Part shown: piece by piece, positions 26,181 through 35,006 of the stretch
Layout: each line of letters begins with the position of its first letter
Numbering within the stretch: the stretch's first letter is position 1
Assembly: GCF_009834785.1 (NCBI RefSeq)
Contig: NZ_WUYX01000028.1
Span: 19,555-83,554, forward strand
DNA: 64,000 bases
Source: Natronorubrum halalkaliphilum
Lineage (GTDB): Archaea > Halobacteriota > Halobacteria > Halobacteriales > Natrialbaceae
Direction: 5' to 3'
Notes under the pieces: model-generated
The model's input: the letters and a program-made list of their open reading frames with translations, nothing else
Databases searched by the model: none
Told to the model about the DNA's origin: nothing
Program-made: the position numbers and the translations under genes

Positions 26181-27782
26181 TCAGTCCATCGGCCGAACGT
26201 CGGTCACCGTCCCGACGCCCTTGCTTCGACCCTCGCGGAAGACGAACTTCTGGCCTTCCTCGACGAGGTACGGACGGAACTTGAACCGGACGGTAGTCTC
26301 GCCGGTATCACCCGGGAGCAGACGACCGTCCTCGGGGTGGAAGGCGGCCGCCTCGCCGATCGTCTCGAGGTGGACGACGGGTTCGTAGCCGTCGCCGATC
26401 CGGGTTGGGTGGTTGAGCACCATGACTTCGGCCTCGAACTCCCGGACGGGGTCGGGATCGGCATCTCGAGGTACGAGCACCATGCCCCGCTCGATTGCGC
26501 TCTCTTTGACTCCCTTGAGTGCGATGCCGACAATCCGGCCCGCCTGCGCCTGATCGACGCGGTGGTAGTGCATCTCGATCGACCGAACTTCGACCTCCTG
26601 GAACCGACCGTCGGGCATCGGTCCGAGCAGGAGTTCGTCGCCGGCCTCGACCTCGCCGGACATGACCGTGCCCGAGGCGACGGCACCGACGCCGGTCACC
26701 GAGTAACTGCGGTCGACGTACATTCGGAACTCGCCGGTGTTCTGGGACGTTTTCGGGAGGCGATCGAACAGTTCGTCGAGCGTCTCGAGGCCGTCCATCG
26801 TAATGGCGCTCGTTTCGACGATCGGAACGACGCGCTCGTTGATCTCGTCGACGGCGGCGTCGATGCCGTGGCGGGCAACCCGTAGCGGCGATTTATCGAC
26901 TTCGCGCAGGAGGCGTTCGACTTCGCGTTCGACCTCCTCGATGCGGTCGTCGTCGACGGCGTCGGTTTTCGTGATCGCGACGATCGTCGGCAGATCGGTC
27001 GCGAGCAAGACGCCGAGGTGTTCTCGCGTGGTGCGCGTCGGGCCGTCGTCGGCGGCGACGACGAGCAGGCCGTAGTCGAGTTTCTGGCCGACGAGTCCGC
27101 GGATGGTGGTGCGGAGCCACGGCTCGTGGCCGACGGTGTCGACGAACGAAACGAGGCGGTCGGCTTCCTCGACGACTTCCGCGCGATCCGCCTTGCGGTT
27201 CGGGTTCCGGACCCGGACCGGGCCATCGTCGTCGAATCCATAGACCGCGTAGGACAGATCCGCCGAGAGCCCGCGCTCGACTTCGTGGGGCTGGACGTCG
27301 AGATAGCTTCGTGTCGCGCCGTCGCCGTCGTCGGGTTGGCCGGTCACGAGCGATCCGACGAGCGTACTCTTGCCGTGGTCGACGTGGCCCGCCGTGCCGA
27401 CGACGACGTGTTCGTCGTCCGTCTCGAGGACGCCGCCCTCCCGCACCGTCGCGACGCCGACGAGACCGCCGTTTATTCCCCACGTCTGTACGTCGTCGAT
27501 GTGCGCGTCGGCTTCCTCGGCGAGCAGCGAAAGAACGTCCATCGTCTCGGAGAAGGTGTCCGGATCGATTCCGGCGAGGCCGCCGTCGTCCGTTACGCCG
27601 ACGACGTAGGTTGCCTCGCCATCCCCGGAGAGCAGTCGATGACGCAGTTGCGCGGCCAGACTCTCCCGGCGTCCACCCTCGAGGTGAACGTCACGTGATA
27701 GTCGTTCCTTGAACTCGACGTTGCCACCGTCCTGTTCGCCACGGTCCAGGGCTCGCTCGAGGAGAGCCCGGTCACGGCTCAT
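26181..27782 (-). CDS. Translational GTPase-like protein (GTPBP1/2 type)
   Basis: About 533 aa. An N-terminal region of about 110 residues precedes an EF-Tu-like G domain: G1 GHVDHGKST (near 125), G3 DTVGHEPW, G4 TKTD. Two beta-barrel domains follow (GTVMSGEVEAGDELLLGP, and the C-terminal VRFKFRPYLVEEGQKFVFREG). This architecture fits the GTPBP1 group rather than EF-Tu, and a role in mRNA surveillance or ribosome rescue is possible by analogy only. The start at MSRDRALLERAL (27782) is chosen over 27809. Confidence 0.88.
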   Translation of the reverse strand: MSRDRALLERALDRGEQDGGNVEFKERLSRDVHLEGGRRESLAAQLRHRLLSGDGEATYVVGVTDDGGLAGIDPDTFSETMDVLSLLAEEADAHIDDVQTWGINGGLVGVATVREGGVLETDDEHVVVGTAGHVDHGKSTLVGSLVTGQPDDGDGATRSYLDVQPHEVERGLSADLSYAVYGFDDDGPVRVRNPNRKADRAEVVEEADRLVSFVDTVGHEPWLRTTIRGLVGQKLDYGLLVVAADDGPTRTTREHLGVLLATDLPTIVAITKTDAVDDDRIEEVEREVERLLREVDKSPLRVARHGIDAAVDEINERVVPIVETSAITMDGLETLDELFDRLPKTSQNTGEFRMYVDRSYSVTGVGAVASGTVMSGEVEAGDELLLGPMPDGRFQEVEVRSIEMHYHRVDQAQAGRIVGIALKGVKESAIERGMVLVPRDADPDPVREFEAEVMVLNHPTRIGDGYEPVVHLETIGEAAAFHPEDGRLLPGDTGETTVRFKFRPYLVEEGQKFVFREGRSKGVGTVTDVRPMD

Positions 27783-28003
27783 ACGCCACGGTAGCGGCCC
27801 ACATGGCAAAAGCCTTCCTGCATATTGTCAACAGGGGACACAGTACTGAGTCGAAACGCCGAAGAAACTATCGGGGAGACGAGAAGGTATTTGACAGCGA
27901 GAACAGCCGTCCGGCCGCGTTTACTGTGGGTTTCGGAACGGCACTCTCCGACTAGAAGAGTGTGTCGCTGACTGTCAGAGCGAGTTCGTCGCTGTCAAAA
28001 CGT

Positions 28004-28477
28004 TCATTCGTCGACCCTGAGGTAACCGATCATCGACCGCGGATGGGGTTCACAGACGTACTCGTGCATCGTCTCGGTGGCTTCGAACGCAAGGGTCTGC
28101 GTCTGCCCCCGCTCGCGCACGTTCGAGGTGCGATTGCCGTCGACGACTCGGTTCTCCGCGTTCCTGATCGCAATATTGTGCGGGGCGTTGTCGGCGTTCT
28201 CCCACGTGATCTCGTAGTCGTTGCCCTCGAAGAGCAGCAACGACGGGTTGCGGATCCCGGCGATGAGATCCGGAGCGACGCCGACCCAGCCGCTCATGTA
28301 TCCTTCTAACTCGATCTCCTCGATATCTTCCCAATCTTCCCGCTCGAGTATCTGTCCGTCGGCGTCGCCGCTATCGCCGTCGGCGCGACTACCGGTACAG
28401 CCGGCGACCGCGACCGAGAGCGCCGATCCTGAGAGCGCGAGCGCCCGACGCCGGCTCACGCGGTTGGGTTCGTTCAT
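28004..28477 (-). CDS. Halocyanin-like blue copper lipoprotein
   Basis: A 157-aa Tat-exported lipoprotein. RRRALALSG followed by a lipobox with Cys27 (VAGC) gives a membrane-anchored extracellular protein. The cupredoxin copper site is visible as His in NAPHNIAI and the C-terminal cluster Cys-x2-His-x4-Met (CEPHPRSM). Probable electron carrier to a membrane oxidase or reductase. A TATA box 28 bases upstream implies a leaderless mRNA. It is divergent from the small zinc protein gene. Confidence 0.9.
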   Translation of the reverse strand: MNEPNRVSRRRALALSGSALSVAVAGCTGSRADGDSGDADGQILEREDWEDIEEIELEGYMSGWVGVAPDLIAGIRNPSLLLFEGNDYEITWENADNAPHNIAIRNAENRVVDGNRTSNVRERGQTQTLAFEATETMHEYVCEPHPRSMIGYLRVDE

Positions 28478-28501
28478 ACTCTCTCGGTGTGGTGTTATCG
28501 T

Positions 28502-28509
28502 CTTAAATC
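28502..28509 (-). promoter_or_regulatory. TATA box of the halocyanin-like gene
   Basis: GATTTAAG on the minus strand, centred about 28 bases before the ATG at 28477. Confidence 0.55.
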
Positions 28510-28621
28510 ATAATGTGAACGTGTGGTTCGGATACCGCGAAACGAACCGATCGGTCGGATCCGCGGACGAACCGGGTCGTTCCGGGCCCGGTTTCAAGAC
28601 GCTCGAGAACCTACGTTCGCT

Positions 28622-28813
28622 ATGAGCGTGAGCGGCCTCTGTCAGATCTGCGAGTCGCGGCCGGCTCAGGAGCGGTGTGCGAACTGCGGGACGCTTGCCT
28701 GCGACGGCCACTACGAGGAGGGAAAGGGATTGTGCGTCGAATGTGCCGCGCAAGCGGATCCGACGCAACCGTCCCCGTCGGAGTCCGAGGACGTCGACAT
28801 CCACCGGTTCTGA
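28622..28813 (+). CDS. Small zinc-finger protein (HIT-finger-like)
   Basis: A 63-aa protein with Cys/His pairs CQIC, CANC, a CDGHYEEG segment and CVEC in the first 42 residues. This is enough ligands for two zinc sites in a treble-clef/HIT-like arrangement. The tail is acidic and ends in IHRF. Such small zinc proteins are frequent in haloarchaea; no specific partner can be named. It is followed after six bases by another short gene. Confidence 0.8.
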   Translation: MSVSGLCQICESRPAQERCANCGTLACDGHYEEGKGLCVECAAQADPTQPSPSESEDVDIHRF

Positions 28814-28819
28814 TCTACC

Positions 28820-29101
28820 GTGACATCGATCCGTGACGTCCTCGGCGAGTCACTCGCTATCGGCGAGCGGTTTTCGCTCTCCATCGAGGAGCGCGACGGC
28901 ACCCTCGTCGCGGATCATCCCTACGACTCGAGTCCGATGGACGTCGCGGTCGTCGAGGGGTTGGACCGATTACCGGAGCACCCGCCGACGGAGCCCGTCG
29001 AGGTCGAACTCCTCGGCCGGATCGTCGACGGACGGATCGCGGGACGCGTGGTCGGTACCGGGGCTGGCGAACCGGTGGACGACGCGACCGGTGATACGTG
29101 A
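28820..29101 (+). CDS. Small hypothetical protein
   Basis: A 93-aa acidic protein from a GTG start six bases after the zinc-finger gene. It contains a beta-rich pattern (ERFSLSIEERDGTLVADH, then VEVELLGRIVDGRIAGRVVG). No known motif. The alternate frame through here is Arg/Ser-rich and clearly a shadow. Likely co-transcribed with the upstream gene. Confidence 0.7.
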   Translation: MTSIRDVLGESLAIGERFSLSIEERDGTLVADHPYDSSPMDVAVVEGLDRLPEHPPTEPVEVELLGRIVDGRIAGRVVGTGAGEPVDDATGDT

Positions 29102-29132
29102 ACCGCCATCGGTTGACTGTCGCCGATACTGG

Positions 29133-29933
29133 TCACTCCCGGTGCCGGTTCAGCCGCTGTTTCAGTCGTTTTGCGGCCTGACCGCTCACTTTGGCGAAAC
29201 CTTCGCCCTCGTTCTCCCCGGCGAAGATGATTCCTCGCGAAGAGTTGATCAGTCCGACGCCGTCCGCGAGGCCGTACTCCACGGCAGCCTCCGCGTCGCC
29301 GCCCTGTGCACCGATGCCGGGAACGAGGAACGGCAGGTCGGGAACCTGTTCGCGCAGGTCCTCGAGTTCGTCCGGGTTCGTCGCCCCCACGACGAGGCCG
29401 ACGTTGTCGTTCTCGTTCCAGAGGTCCGCCAGCGCGGCCACCCGCTCGTAGACCGGTTCGCCGGTCTCGAGTTCGAGGTCCTGAATGTCGGCTCCACCGG
29501 GGTTCGAGGTTCGACAGAGAACGAAGACGCCGGCTTCCTCGTTCGCCAGGAACGGCTGCAGCGAGTCCCGGCCCATGTAGGGGTTGACGGTGATCGCGTC
29601 GACCGTCTCGAGCAACTGCGCGTACTGTCGGGTCGTGTTCCCGATGTCGGCTCGTTTGGCATCCAGCAGGACGGGGACGCCCTTCCCGTGGGCGTAGGCG
29701 ATCGTTTCCTCGAGTGCCCGCCAGCCGTCGGGGTCCTCGTAGAAGGCGGCGTTGGGTTTGAAGACGGCGGCGTGTTCGTGAGTCGCATCGATGATCCGCC
29801 GGTTGAACGCCCACCGGGGAAGGTCGTGGTCCTGTAAGTGGTCCGGGATCCGTGACTGTTCGGGGTCGAGCCCGACGCTGACGACGCTGTCGACCGTCCG
29901 AATGCGGTCGTGCAAGCGGTCGAAGAAGTTCAT
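29133..29933 (-). CDS. pyrF: Orotidine 5'-phosphate decarboxylase
   Basis: A 266-aa TIM-barrel enzyme catalysing OMP to UMP, the last step of de novo pyrimidine synthesis. MNFFDRLHDRI and VSVGLDPEQSRIP at the start and the catalytic DAKRADIG near residue 90 identify the long (type 2) family. PNPYMGRDSLQPFL-like and PGIGAQGG segments bind phosphate. Single gene, convergent with the small 28820 gene. Confidence 0.96.
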   Translation of the reverse strand: MNFFDRLHDRIRTVDSVVSVGLDPEQSRIPDHLQDHDLPRWAFNRRIIDATHEHAAVFKPNAAFYEDPDGWRALEETIAYAHGKGVPVLLDAKRADIGNTTRQYAQLLETVDAITVNPYMGRDSLQPFLANEEAGVFVLCRTSNPGGADIQDLELETGEPVYERVAALADLWNENDNVGLVVGATNPDELEDLREQVPDLPFLVPGIGAQGGDAEAAVEYGLADGVGLINSSRGIIFAGENEGEGFAKVSGQAAKRLKQRLNRHRE

Positions 29934-29970
29934 GTACGCGAGTGGTAGTCCAGCGGTCGAAAAGGTTGCT

Positions 29971-30052
29971 ATAGTAGCCGCTGCGAGTCACTGTACACCC
30001 GATCGCACAGTCGTCGTGCGATCAGCGTGTAAGTAGTTACAGGTGGTACTAT
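29971..30052. repeat. Divergent palindromic element, copy E
   Basis: An inverted repeat of about 82 bp with 37-base arms and a 7-base loop (AGTCGTC). The inner arms GATCGCAC/GTGCGATC are perfect. The right arm carries GTAAGTAGTTACAG, matching the GGTAACTAGTTACAG core of copy A. The outer ends differ from copies A-C. Probably an old or separate subfamily member. Confidence 0.5.
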
Positions 30053-30228
30053 CTCTCGTCGAACGAGGATATCTGTCAACTACTGGAATACTACCCTCTA
30101 ATCGAGCAACGAGCCGCTCTTCCGGACGGTTTGATCGCTACGAGCGAAGCGCTCAGACCCGCCGAACGGCCCCACTTCCAAATTCTTTAGACATCAGGTA
30201 CTTCGCTCGTATAATTGATGGCTACACT

Positions 30229-30513
30229 ATGGGAATACGAAACGATGCGAAATCCAACTCACCGCTCGGCCGGCTCCGAGATCGTATCCGTTCGACGCTG
30301 TTTACTGACACGGAGACGACAGATGACGCCCCTGGCGCCCGCGAGCAAGCAGCCGAACCGTCGACTCCGTCACCCGATGCACCGGGCAATCTCTTTCACT
30401 GTGCGACCTGTGGAACCGTCTACATCGACGCCGAAAAGAGCCGTTGTTCGACCTGTGACGAAGACGTTGAACAGGTTTCGTCGACGCTCGAGTCGTCGCT
30501 CATGCGGCCGTAG
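30229..30513 (+). CDS. Small zinc-ribbon protein
   Basis: A 94-aa protein with a polar N-terminal half (Ser/Thr/Asp/Pro-rich) and a C-terminal zinc ribbon: CATC and CSTC (Cys59/62 and Cys73/76 approximately) with TVYIDAEKSR between. Upstream in-frame sequence belongs to the repeat region and is rejected. Function unknown; many haloarchaeal zinc-ribbon miniproteins affect adaptation phenotypes. Confidence 0.75.
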   Translation: MGIRNDAKSNSPLGRLRDRIRSTLFTDTETTDDAPGAREQAAEPSTPSPDAPGNLFHCATCGTVYIDAEKSRCSTCDEDVEQVSSTLESSLMRP

Positions 30514-30599
30514 CCGTACTGATTTCTGTCACGTTGTTCCGTCTACGCACCCGAATCCACAATTGTAGCTCGTAGCCCGTACCCGCAGCCCGTAGCCAT

Positions 30600-31019
30600 T
30601 CAGGTCTCGAGCACTTCGACGAGATTCGCCTCCGGATCGCGCAGGAACAGGATGGAGGTGCCGCTCTCGGTCGTCCGCGGCTCGCTGATCGTCGAGACGC
30701 TCTCGGGAAGGTCGGCGTAGAACGCCTCGATATCGTCGACGGCAAGGCCGACGTGTGTCGCACCGGGCTGGTTGAGCCCCGCGGCTGGCGACCCGCGCGC
30801 TTCGGGGTCGTACTCCACGAGTTCGACGCGGATGCCGTCGGCCTCGAGGTGGGCGAACTCCGCGCTCGCCCCCTCGACGCCGACACCCTCGGCGAACGCC
30901 TCGCCGCCGACGCTGAACCGGTCGGCGACCGAAAGGCCGAGAACGTCCCGGTAGAACGGCAGGGTTTCCTCGAGGTCGCGAACGGTGATACCGACGTGGT
31001 GGGCGCTGAGAGACGTCAT
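30600..31019 (-). CDS. VOC (glyoxalase/epimerase-like) metalloprotein
   Basis: A 139-aa single vicinal-oxygen-chelate protein with two beta-alpha-beta3 repeats. It contains HHVGITVRDLEETLPFYRDVLGL at 7-29 and ATHVGLAVDDIEAFYADLP near 87. Metal ligands His8, Glu (VELVEYD), His89 and Glu (NLVEVLE) are in the expected places. Methylmalonyl-CoA epimerase or lactoylglutathione lyase-like activity is possible; sequence alone does not decide. Confidence 0.85.
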   Translation of the reverse strand: MTSLSAHHVGITVRDLEETLPFYRDVLGLSVADRFSVGGEAFAEGVGVEGASAEFAHLEADGIRVELVEYDPEARGSPAAGLNQPGATHVGLAVDDIEAFYADLPESVSTISEPRTTESGTSILFLRDPEANLVEVLET

Positions 31020-31122
31020 CCGTTTGGTCGTCCGGCCGCGGCGGAAAAACGCTTCCGGCTCCCGACCGGCCGCGACGTCGGTTCGCCCTCGAGACGCAGG
31101 CCCACGCCGCAGGCGAGCGTCG

Positions 31123-33018
31123 TTACGGGTCGCCGATCTCGAGGGTCCAGTTCCCCGCCGCCTCGACGTCGATCCAGCAGACGCCGCCCGCAGCGTACGA
31201 CCGCGTGGCGTCGAACGCGCCCGTCCGATTGACGAGTTGCTCTCGGCTGCCGTCCGTCCCGAGTCCGTCGACGACGACGGAACCGGTGCCGTTGTGGGTC
31301 ACGCCGAGGCTGAGCGCGTCCGGCGCCCAGAGCGGGCCGACAACCGCCGATCCGTCTCCGCCGGCCTCGACGGGCGGATCGTCGAGGTCGTCGGCGCGGA
31401 CACCGGGCTGGTCGAGGTCGATCGACCAGCCGCCGTCGGCGTCGACTTCGAGGCGGTACGAGCCGCCGTCGACGACCGCGACCGACTCGCCGTCGCCGTC
31501 GGCGCGAGTCACCAGCCGTTCGCCGCTTCCGGCACCGTCCTCGGGAACGACCGACACCTCGAACGGACCGTCGCCGTCGTGGGTGAACTCGCCGGTAACG
31601 AGCCCCTCAGACAGGTCGACGGCGTCGGTATCGTTCGATCCCGAGCCGTCGAACGAGTGGCTTTCGCCGGCCTCGAAGACGACGCCGTCGGGTCGCGTCT
31701 CAGATCCTGCCGGCTCTTGGTGTTCGACCGCGTCCATCCCGTCGACGAGGTCGGAGGGCGTGATCACGTCGAGCCCTCGATGTTCGAGGTGATCGAGCAG
31801 GTGCTCGAAGTCGCCGAGGGACATCACGTCGCCGTCGGGCGCTTCCTCGTCGACGATCGGCGGAATCCGGATGACGGTGAGCTGTCGGTACTGATCGCAG
31901 AGGTTGATGTGGCGGCGAACGCCGTTGTGGAGCGCGGGTCCCCAGATAACCGGCGTCATGTGCGGCCCGGTCGGGGGCGCACCGACGGGACAGCTACCGA
32001 AGAGGAATCCCGTCTCGTAGTAGTCCCGGACGACTTCGTGGGTCGTCGGCGTCATCCGCCGCCAGGAGGGGGCGAAGAAGTGTCGCGAGCCGTCCTCGAA
32101 GCCGCGGTCCGCCAACGCATCGCGAGCGGCCTCGGCGACCGTTCGCTGGCGATCCTCGGGCTGTTCGGTGAGGGCGGACTCGCTTCGCGGGTACGCACAG
32201 ACGTCCCAGCCGCGGTCCCGGAGATCGCGCAGTTCGTCGAACCCTATCCGGCTTCCGCCACCGACTCGTCCTGGATCGACCGGGACCGCGCCGGACCAGC
32301 CTCGCTCCTCGAGCAGGTCCGCGGCGATCTCGTAGTGCGATTCGTGGCCGTCGTAGAACGCGAGGATCGCCTTGCCGTTGTCGACCGCCTCCGTCCGGCG
32401 GAGGTCGTCGACCACGATGCGCGGGGGTTCCCCCTCGGGTCCGACGGCGACCACGTTGATCCGGGTGACGTTCGTCAGGTCCGGCTCGTTCATCACGTCC
32501 GGATCACCCGTCGGCTTGTGCTCGTAGCCGCAGTCGAGTCGGAACCAGCCGTCGTACTCGTTGGGGAGCTGTCGGACCGTCGTCAGCCGATTGTCGCGGT
32601 CGGGCGCGATGAACTCGACGACGATTCGCGTCGCGGACTCCGGCTTGACCGCGATCGAGGTGTCCCAGCCCTCGAGGTCGAGTCCGTCGGGAAACGAAAT
32701 GCTCAGCTCAGCCTCGACGTCGTCGCCCTCGAGTCTCGCCGCCCGGGTCCCGGTTCGTGCCTCGTCCGGTGCGGGCTCGACTCGTCCCTTCGGCGTAAAC
32801 CACTCGTCGAGGGTCTCGAAGTCCGAGAGGACCTCTCCGTCGTCGATCGCGGGCCAGACGGCGCTGGCATCCGTCGAACCGTCGGTATCTCCGGACGCGG
32901 TGTCGTTGCGGCCGTCGCCGTCGTCGGAACTGCGTTCGAAACAACCGGCGAGCGCGCCCGATCCCGCGGTCGCGGCGAGCGTGGCGAGCGCCCGTCGCCG
33001 AGAGAAGTGATGTGTCAT
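31123..33018 (-). CDS. Polysaccharide deacetylase-family Tat lipoprotein
   Basis: A 631-aa protein with SRRRALATLAATAG and lipobox Cys26 (LAGC), so an extracellular membrane-anchored protein. A jelly-roll-like N-terminal region (about 55-205) is followed by a NodB-type (carbohydrate esterase 4) region starting AILAFYDGHESHYEIAADLLEERG near residue 218. The usual first catalytic Asp-Asp is here DGHES, so activity is doubtful. The C-terminal 190 residues are beta-rich (GSYRLEVDADGGWSIDLDQPG and a related WTLEIGDP end). Possible cell-surface glycan binding or modification. Divergent from the phosphodiesterase/carbamoyltransferase pair. Confidence 0.8.
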   Translation of the reverse strand: MTHHFSRRRALATLAATAGSGALAGCFERSSDDGDGRNDTASGDTDGSTDASAVWPAIDDGEVLSDFETLDEWFTPKGRVEPAPDEARTGTRAARLEGDDVEAELSISFPDGLDLEGWDTSIAVKPESATRIVVEFIAPDRDNRLTTVRQLPNEYDGWFRLDCGYEHKPTGDPDVMNEPDLTNVTRINVVAVGPEGEPPRIVVDDLRRTEAVDNGKAILAFYDGHESHYEIAADLLEERGWSGAVPVDPGRVGGGSRIGFDELRDLRDRGWDVCAYPRSESALTEQPEDRQRTVAEAARDALADRGFEDGSRHFFAPSWRRMTPTTHEVVRDYYETGFLFGSCPVGAPPTGPHMTPVIWGPALHNGVRRHINLCDQYRQLTVIRIPPIVDEEAPDGDVMSLGDFEHLLDHLEHRGLDVITPSDLVDGMDAVEHQEPAGSETRPDGVVFEAGESHSFDGSGSNDTDAVDLSEGLVTGEFTHDGDGPFEVSVVPEDGAGSGERLVTRADGDGESVAVVDGGSYRLEVDADGGWSIDLDQPGVRADDLDDPPVEAGGDGSAVVGPLWAPDALSLGVTHNGTGSVVVDGLGTDGSREQLVNRTGAFDATRSYAAGGVCWIDVEAAGNWTLEIGDP

Positions 33019-33254
33019 CGTCGGCGTTCGATCGGTGACGGAGACGCTTAGTGATCGATCCGTTAATCGAGATTCGCCGGCGCGAAGAGTCGTTCGTCCG
33101 GTTTCGGATCCCCGCCCGAGACCACAAGGGAGCGTTTATGGAGGTGTTAGACGCCGTTCCAGAAACGAAACGGTCGCGGAATCGGGTCACGACCGCCGCT
33201 CGAGTGATTCTCGAGGCGATACCGGACCGTCCGACCGGCCGGCGTTTGTGCGAA

Positions 33255-33264
33255 TATTAATAAT
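33255..33264 (+). promoter_or_regulatory. Promoter of the phosphodiesterase/carbamoyltransferase pair
   Basis: TATTAATAAT is centred about 36 bases before the ATG at 33296. It supports the longer start, with a leader of roughly ten bases. Confidence 0.45.
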
Positions 33265-33295
33265 CACCCTCCAACTGCAACGCTCGGCTAACGAA

Positions 33296-34960
33296 ATGAC
33301 AGGCAACGCTGCGAAAGCGCGGACGGAGTCGAGCGAGGGCCGAAACCGAATGGACGCCCTGCTCGTCGGGATCGACGCCGGCTGTCTCTCGGTGTTCGAT
33401 CGACTGTCGGACGAAGACGTCGTTCCGAACCTGGAATCGCTGCTCGAGACGGGCGTCTCCGCGCCCCTCGAGTCCCAGATCCCGCCGTGGACGCCGAGCG
33501 CGTGGCCGTCGATGTTCACCGGCGTCAACCCCGGGAAACACGGCGTGTTCGGCTTCACCGGCTTCGACGGCTACGACTTTCACGTCGTCAAAGGCGACGA
33601 CGTTCGTGCCCACCGGCTCTGGACGCTACTCGACCGCCACGACCGCTCGAGCGTCGTCGTCAACGTCCCCGTCACCCATCCGCCGGACGAGATCGACGGC
33701 GCGATCGTTCCGGGGTTCATCGGTCCGGAGAACCCGCCCTGCCACCCCGAGGGAATCCTCGACGACGTCCGCGACGAGATCGGCGACTACCGGGTATATC
33801 CCAACTACGCGCGCGGGGACGATTCGCTGACCGACGCCGAAAAGCTCGAGGAGTACTGCCGGCTCGTCGAGATGCGCGGCGAGGCGTTCCGGTACCTGAG
33901 CGGGCGGTTCGAACCCGACTTCGGCTTCCTCCAGTTCCAGAAGACCGACACCGTCTTCCACGAGTTCGACGGGGAGTGGGAGAAAGTCGAGGAGGTGTAC
34001 GCCGCCGCTGACGAGCAGATCGGCGAGGTCCTCGAGGCCTGTAACCCCCGCCAGGTGTTCGTCGCGAGCGATCACGGGATGGGGCGATACGAGAAATCCG
34101 AGTTCCGCGTCAATGCCTTTCTGGAGGACGCCGGCTACCTCGAGACCACGCTGGGCGGGAAGGGGATGCCGACGTGGAACCTGATGCGAGACGACCTCCG
34201 GAGCGGCGAACAGGCCGACGAGTGGGAGCCGAGCGCGACCGAACGACTCGCCGCGAGACTGGCGAACGTCGGCATCACGACCCACCGAATCGGTGTCGTG
34301 CTGGAGCGACTCGGCCTCGCGGAGTTCGCGAAAGCCCACGCCCCGGACGGCGTCGTCCGAACCGGCAACGAACAGGTCGACTTCCCGAACTCGACGGCGT
34401 ACGTCCGCGCGCGGACGGAACTCGGCGTTCGACTGAACGTCGAGGGTCGGGATCCCGAGGGGGTCGTCCCCGAAGCGGAGTACGACGACGTCCGGGCGGC
34501 ACTCATCGCGGATCTCGAGTCGGTGACCGCCCCCGACGGCGACCCGATCTTCGAGACGGTCGCGCCGCGGGAGGAGTACTTCGACGGACCGTACGCGGAC
34601 GACGCGGTCGATATCGTCACGATTCCGACCGACTTTCAGCACTTCCTCTCGGCGGAGCCCGCGGACGAGTACTTCGCCGAGACGACCGAACCCTGGAACC
34701 ACAAACTCGAGGGCGTTTTCGCCGCGAGCGGCGAGGGAATCGACGCCTCGCAGTCGCTCGAGGACCCACACCTGTACGACGTGGCGCCGACGATTCTCTC
34801 CGCGCTCGGCGTGGCCCACAGCGACCGCATGGACGGACGGGTGCTGCCGATCGTCGAGGCGACCGAGCCGACGGGCTATCCGGACTACGCGGCGTCAGAG
34901 CGGGACACCGTCGACGCCGACGTCGAGGACCGACTGGCGGACCTCGGCTACGTCGAGTGA
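33296..34960 (+). CDS. Alkaline-phosphatase-superfamily phosphodiesterase/phosphatase
   Basis: About 554 aa of the type I phosphodiesterase/nucleotide pyrophosphatase-like group. The core begins MDALLVGIDAG. The nucleophile region is TPSAWPSMFTGVNPGKHGVFGF. Metal-site residues appear in NVPVTHPPDEIDG, FHEFDGEW and FVASDHGMGRYE. It is cytoplasmic, with no signal peptide. An internal ATG at 33350 is an alternative start right before the core; the TATA position favours 33296. With the following carbamoyltransferase it may act on glycans or lipid-linked sugars; that is contextual inference. Confidence 0.85.
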   Translation: MTGNAAKARTESSEGRNRMDALLVGIDAGCLSVFDRLSDEDVVPNLESLLETGVSAPLESQIPPWTPSAWPSMFTGVNPGKHGVFGFTGFDGYDFHVVKGDDVRAHRLWTLLDRHDRSSVVVNVPVTHPPDEIDGAIVPGFIGPENPPCHPEGILDDVRDEIGDYRVYPNYARGDDSLTDAEKLEEYCRLVEMRGEAFRYLSGRFEPDFGFLQFQKTDTVFHEFDGEWEKVEEVYAAADEQIGEVLEACNPRQVFVASDHGMGRYEKSEFRVNAFLEDAGYLETTLGGKGMPTWNLMRDDLRSGEQADEWEPSATERLAARLANVGITTHRIGVVLERLGLAEFAKAHAPDGVVRTGNEQVDFPNSTAYVRARTELGVRLNVEGRDPEGVVPEAEYDDVRAALIADLESVTAPDGDPIFETVAPREEYFDGPYADDAVDIVTIPTDFQHFLSAEPADEYFAETTEPWNHKLEGVFAASGEGIDASQSLEDPHLYDVAPTILSALGVAHSDRMDGRVLPIVEATEPTGYPDYAASERDTVDADVEDRLADLGYVE

Positions 34961-35006
34961 CTCGAGCGGACACCGTCTCCGACCCCACCACCCCAGTTTC
35001 AGTACC

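Noticed and set aside
31900..33018. Treating the 31123-33018 product as a certain active deacetylase
   Set aside because: The first NodB motif lacks the catalytic Asp-Asp pair, so only family resemblance is claimed.
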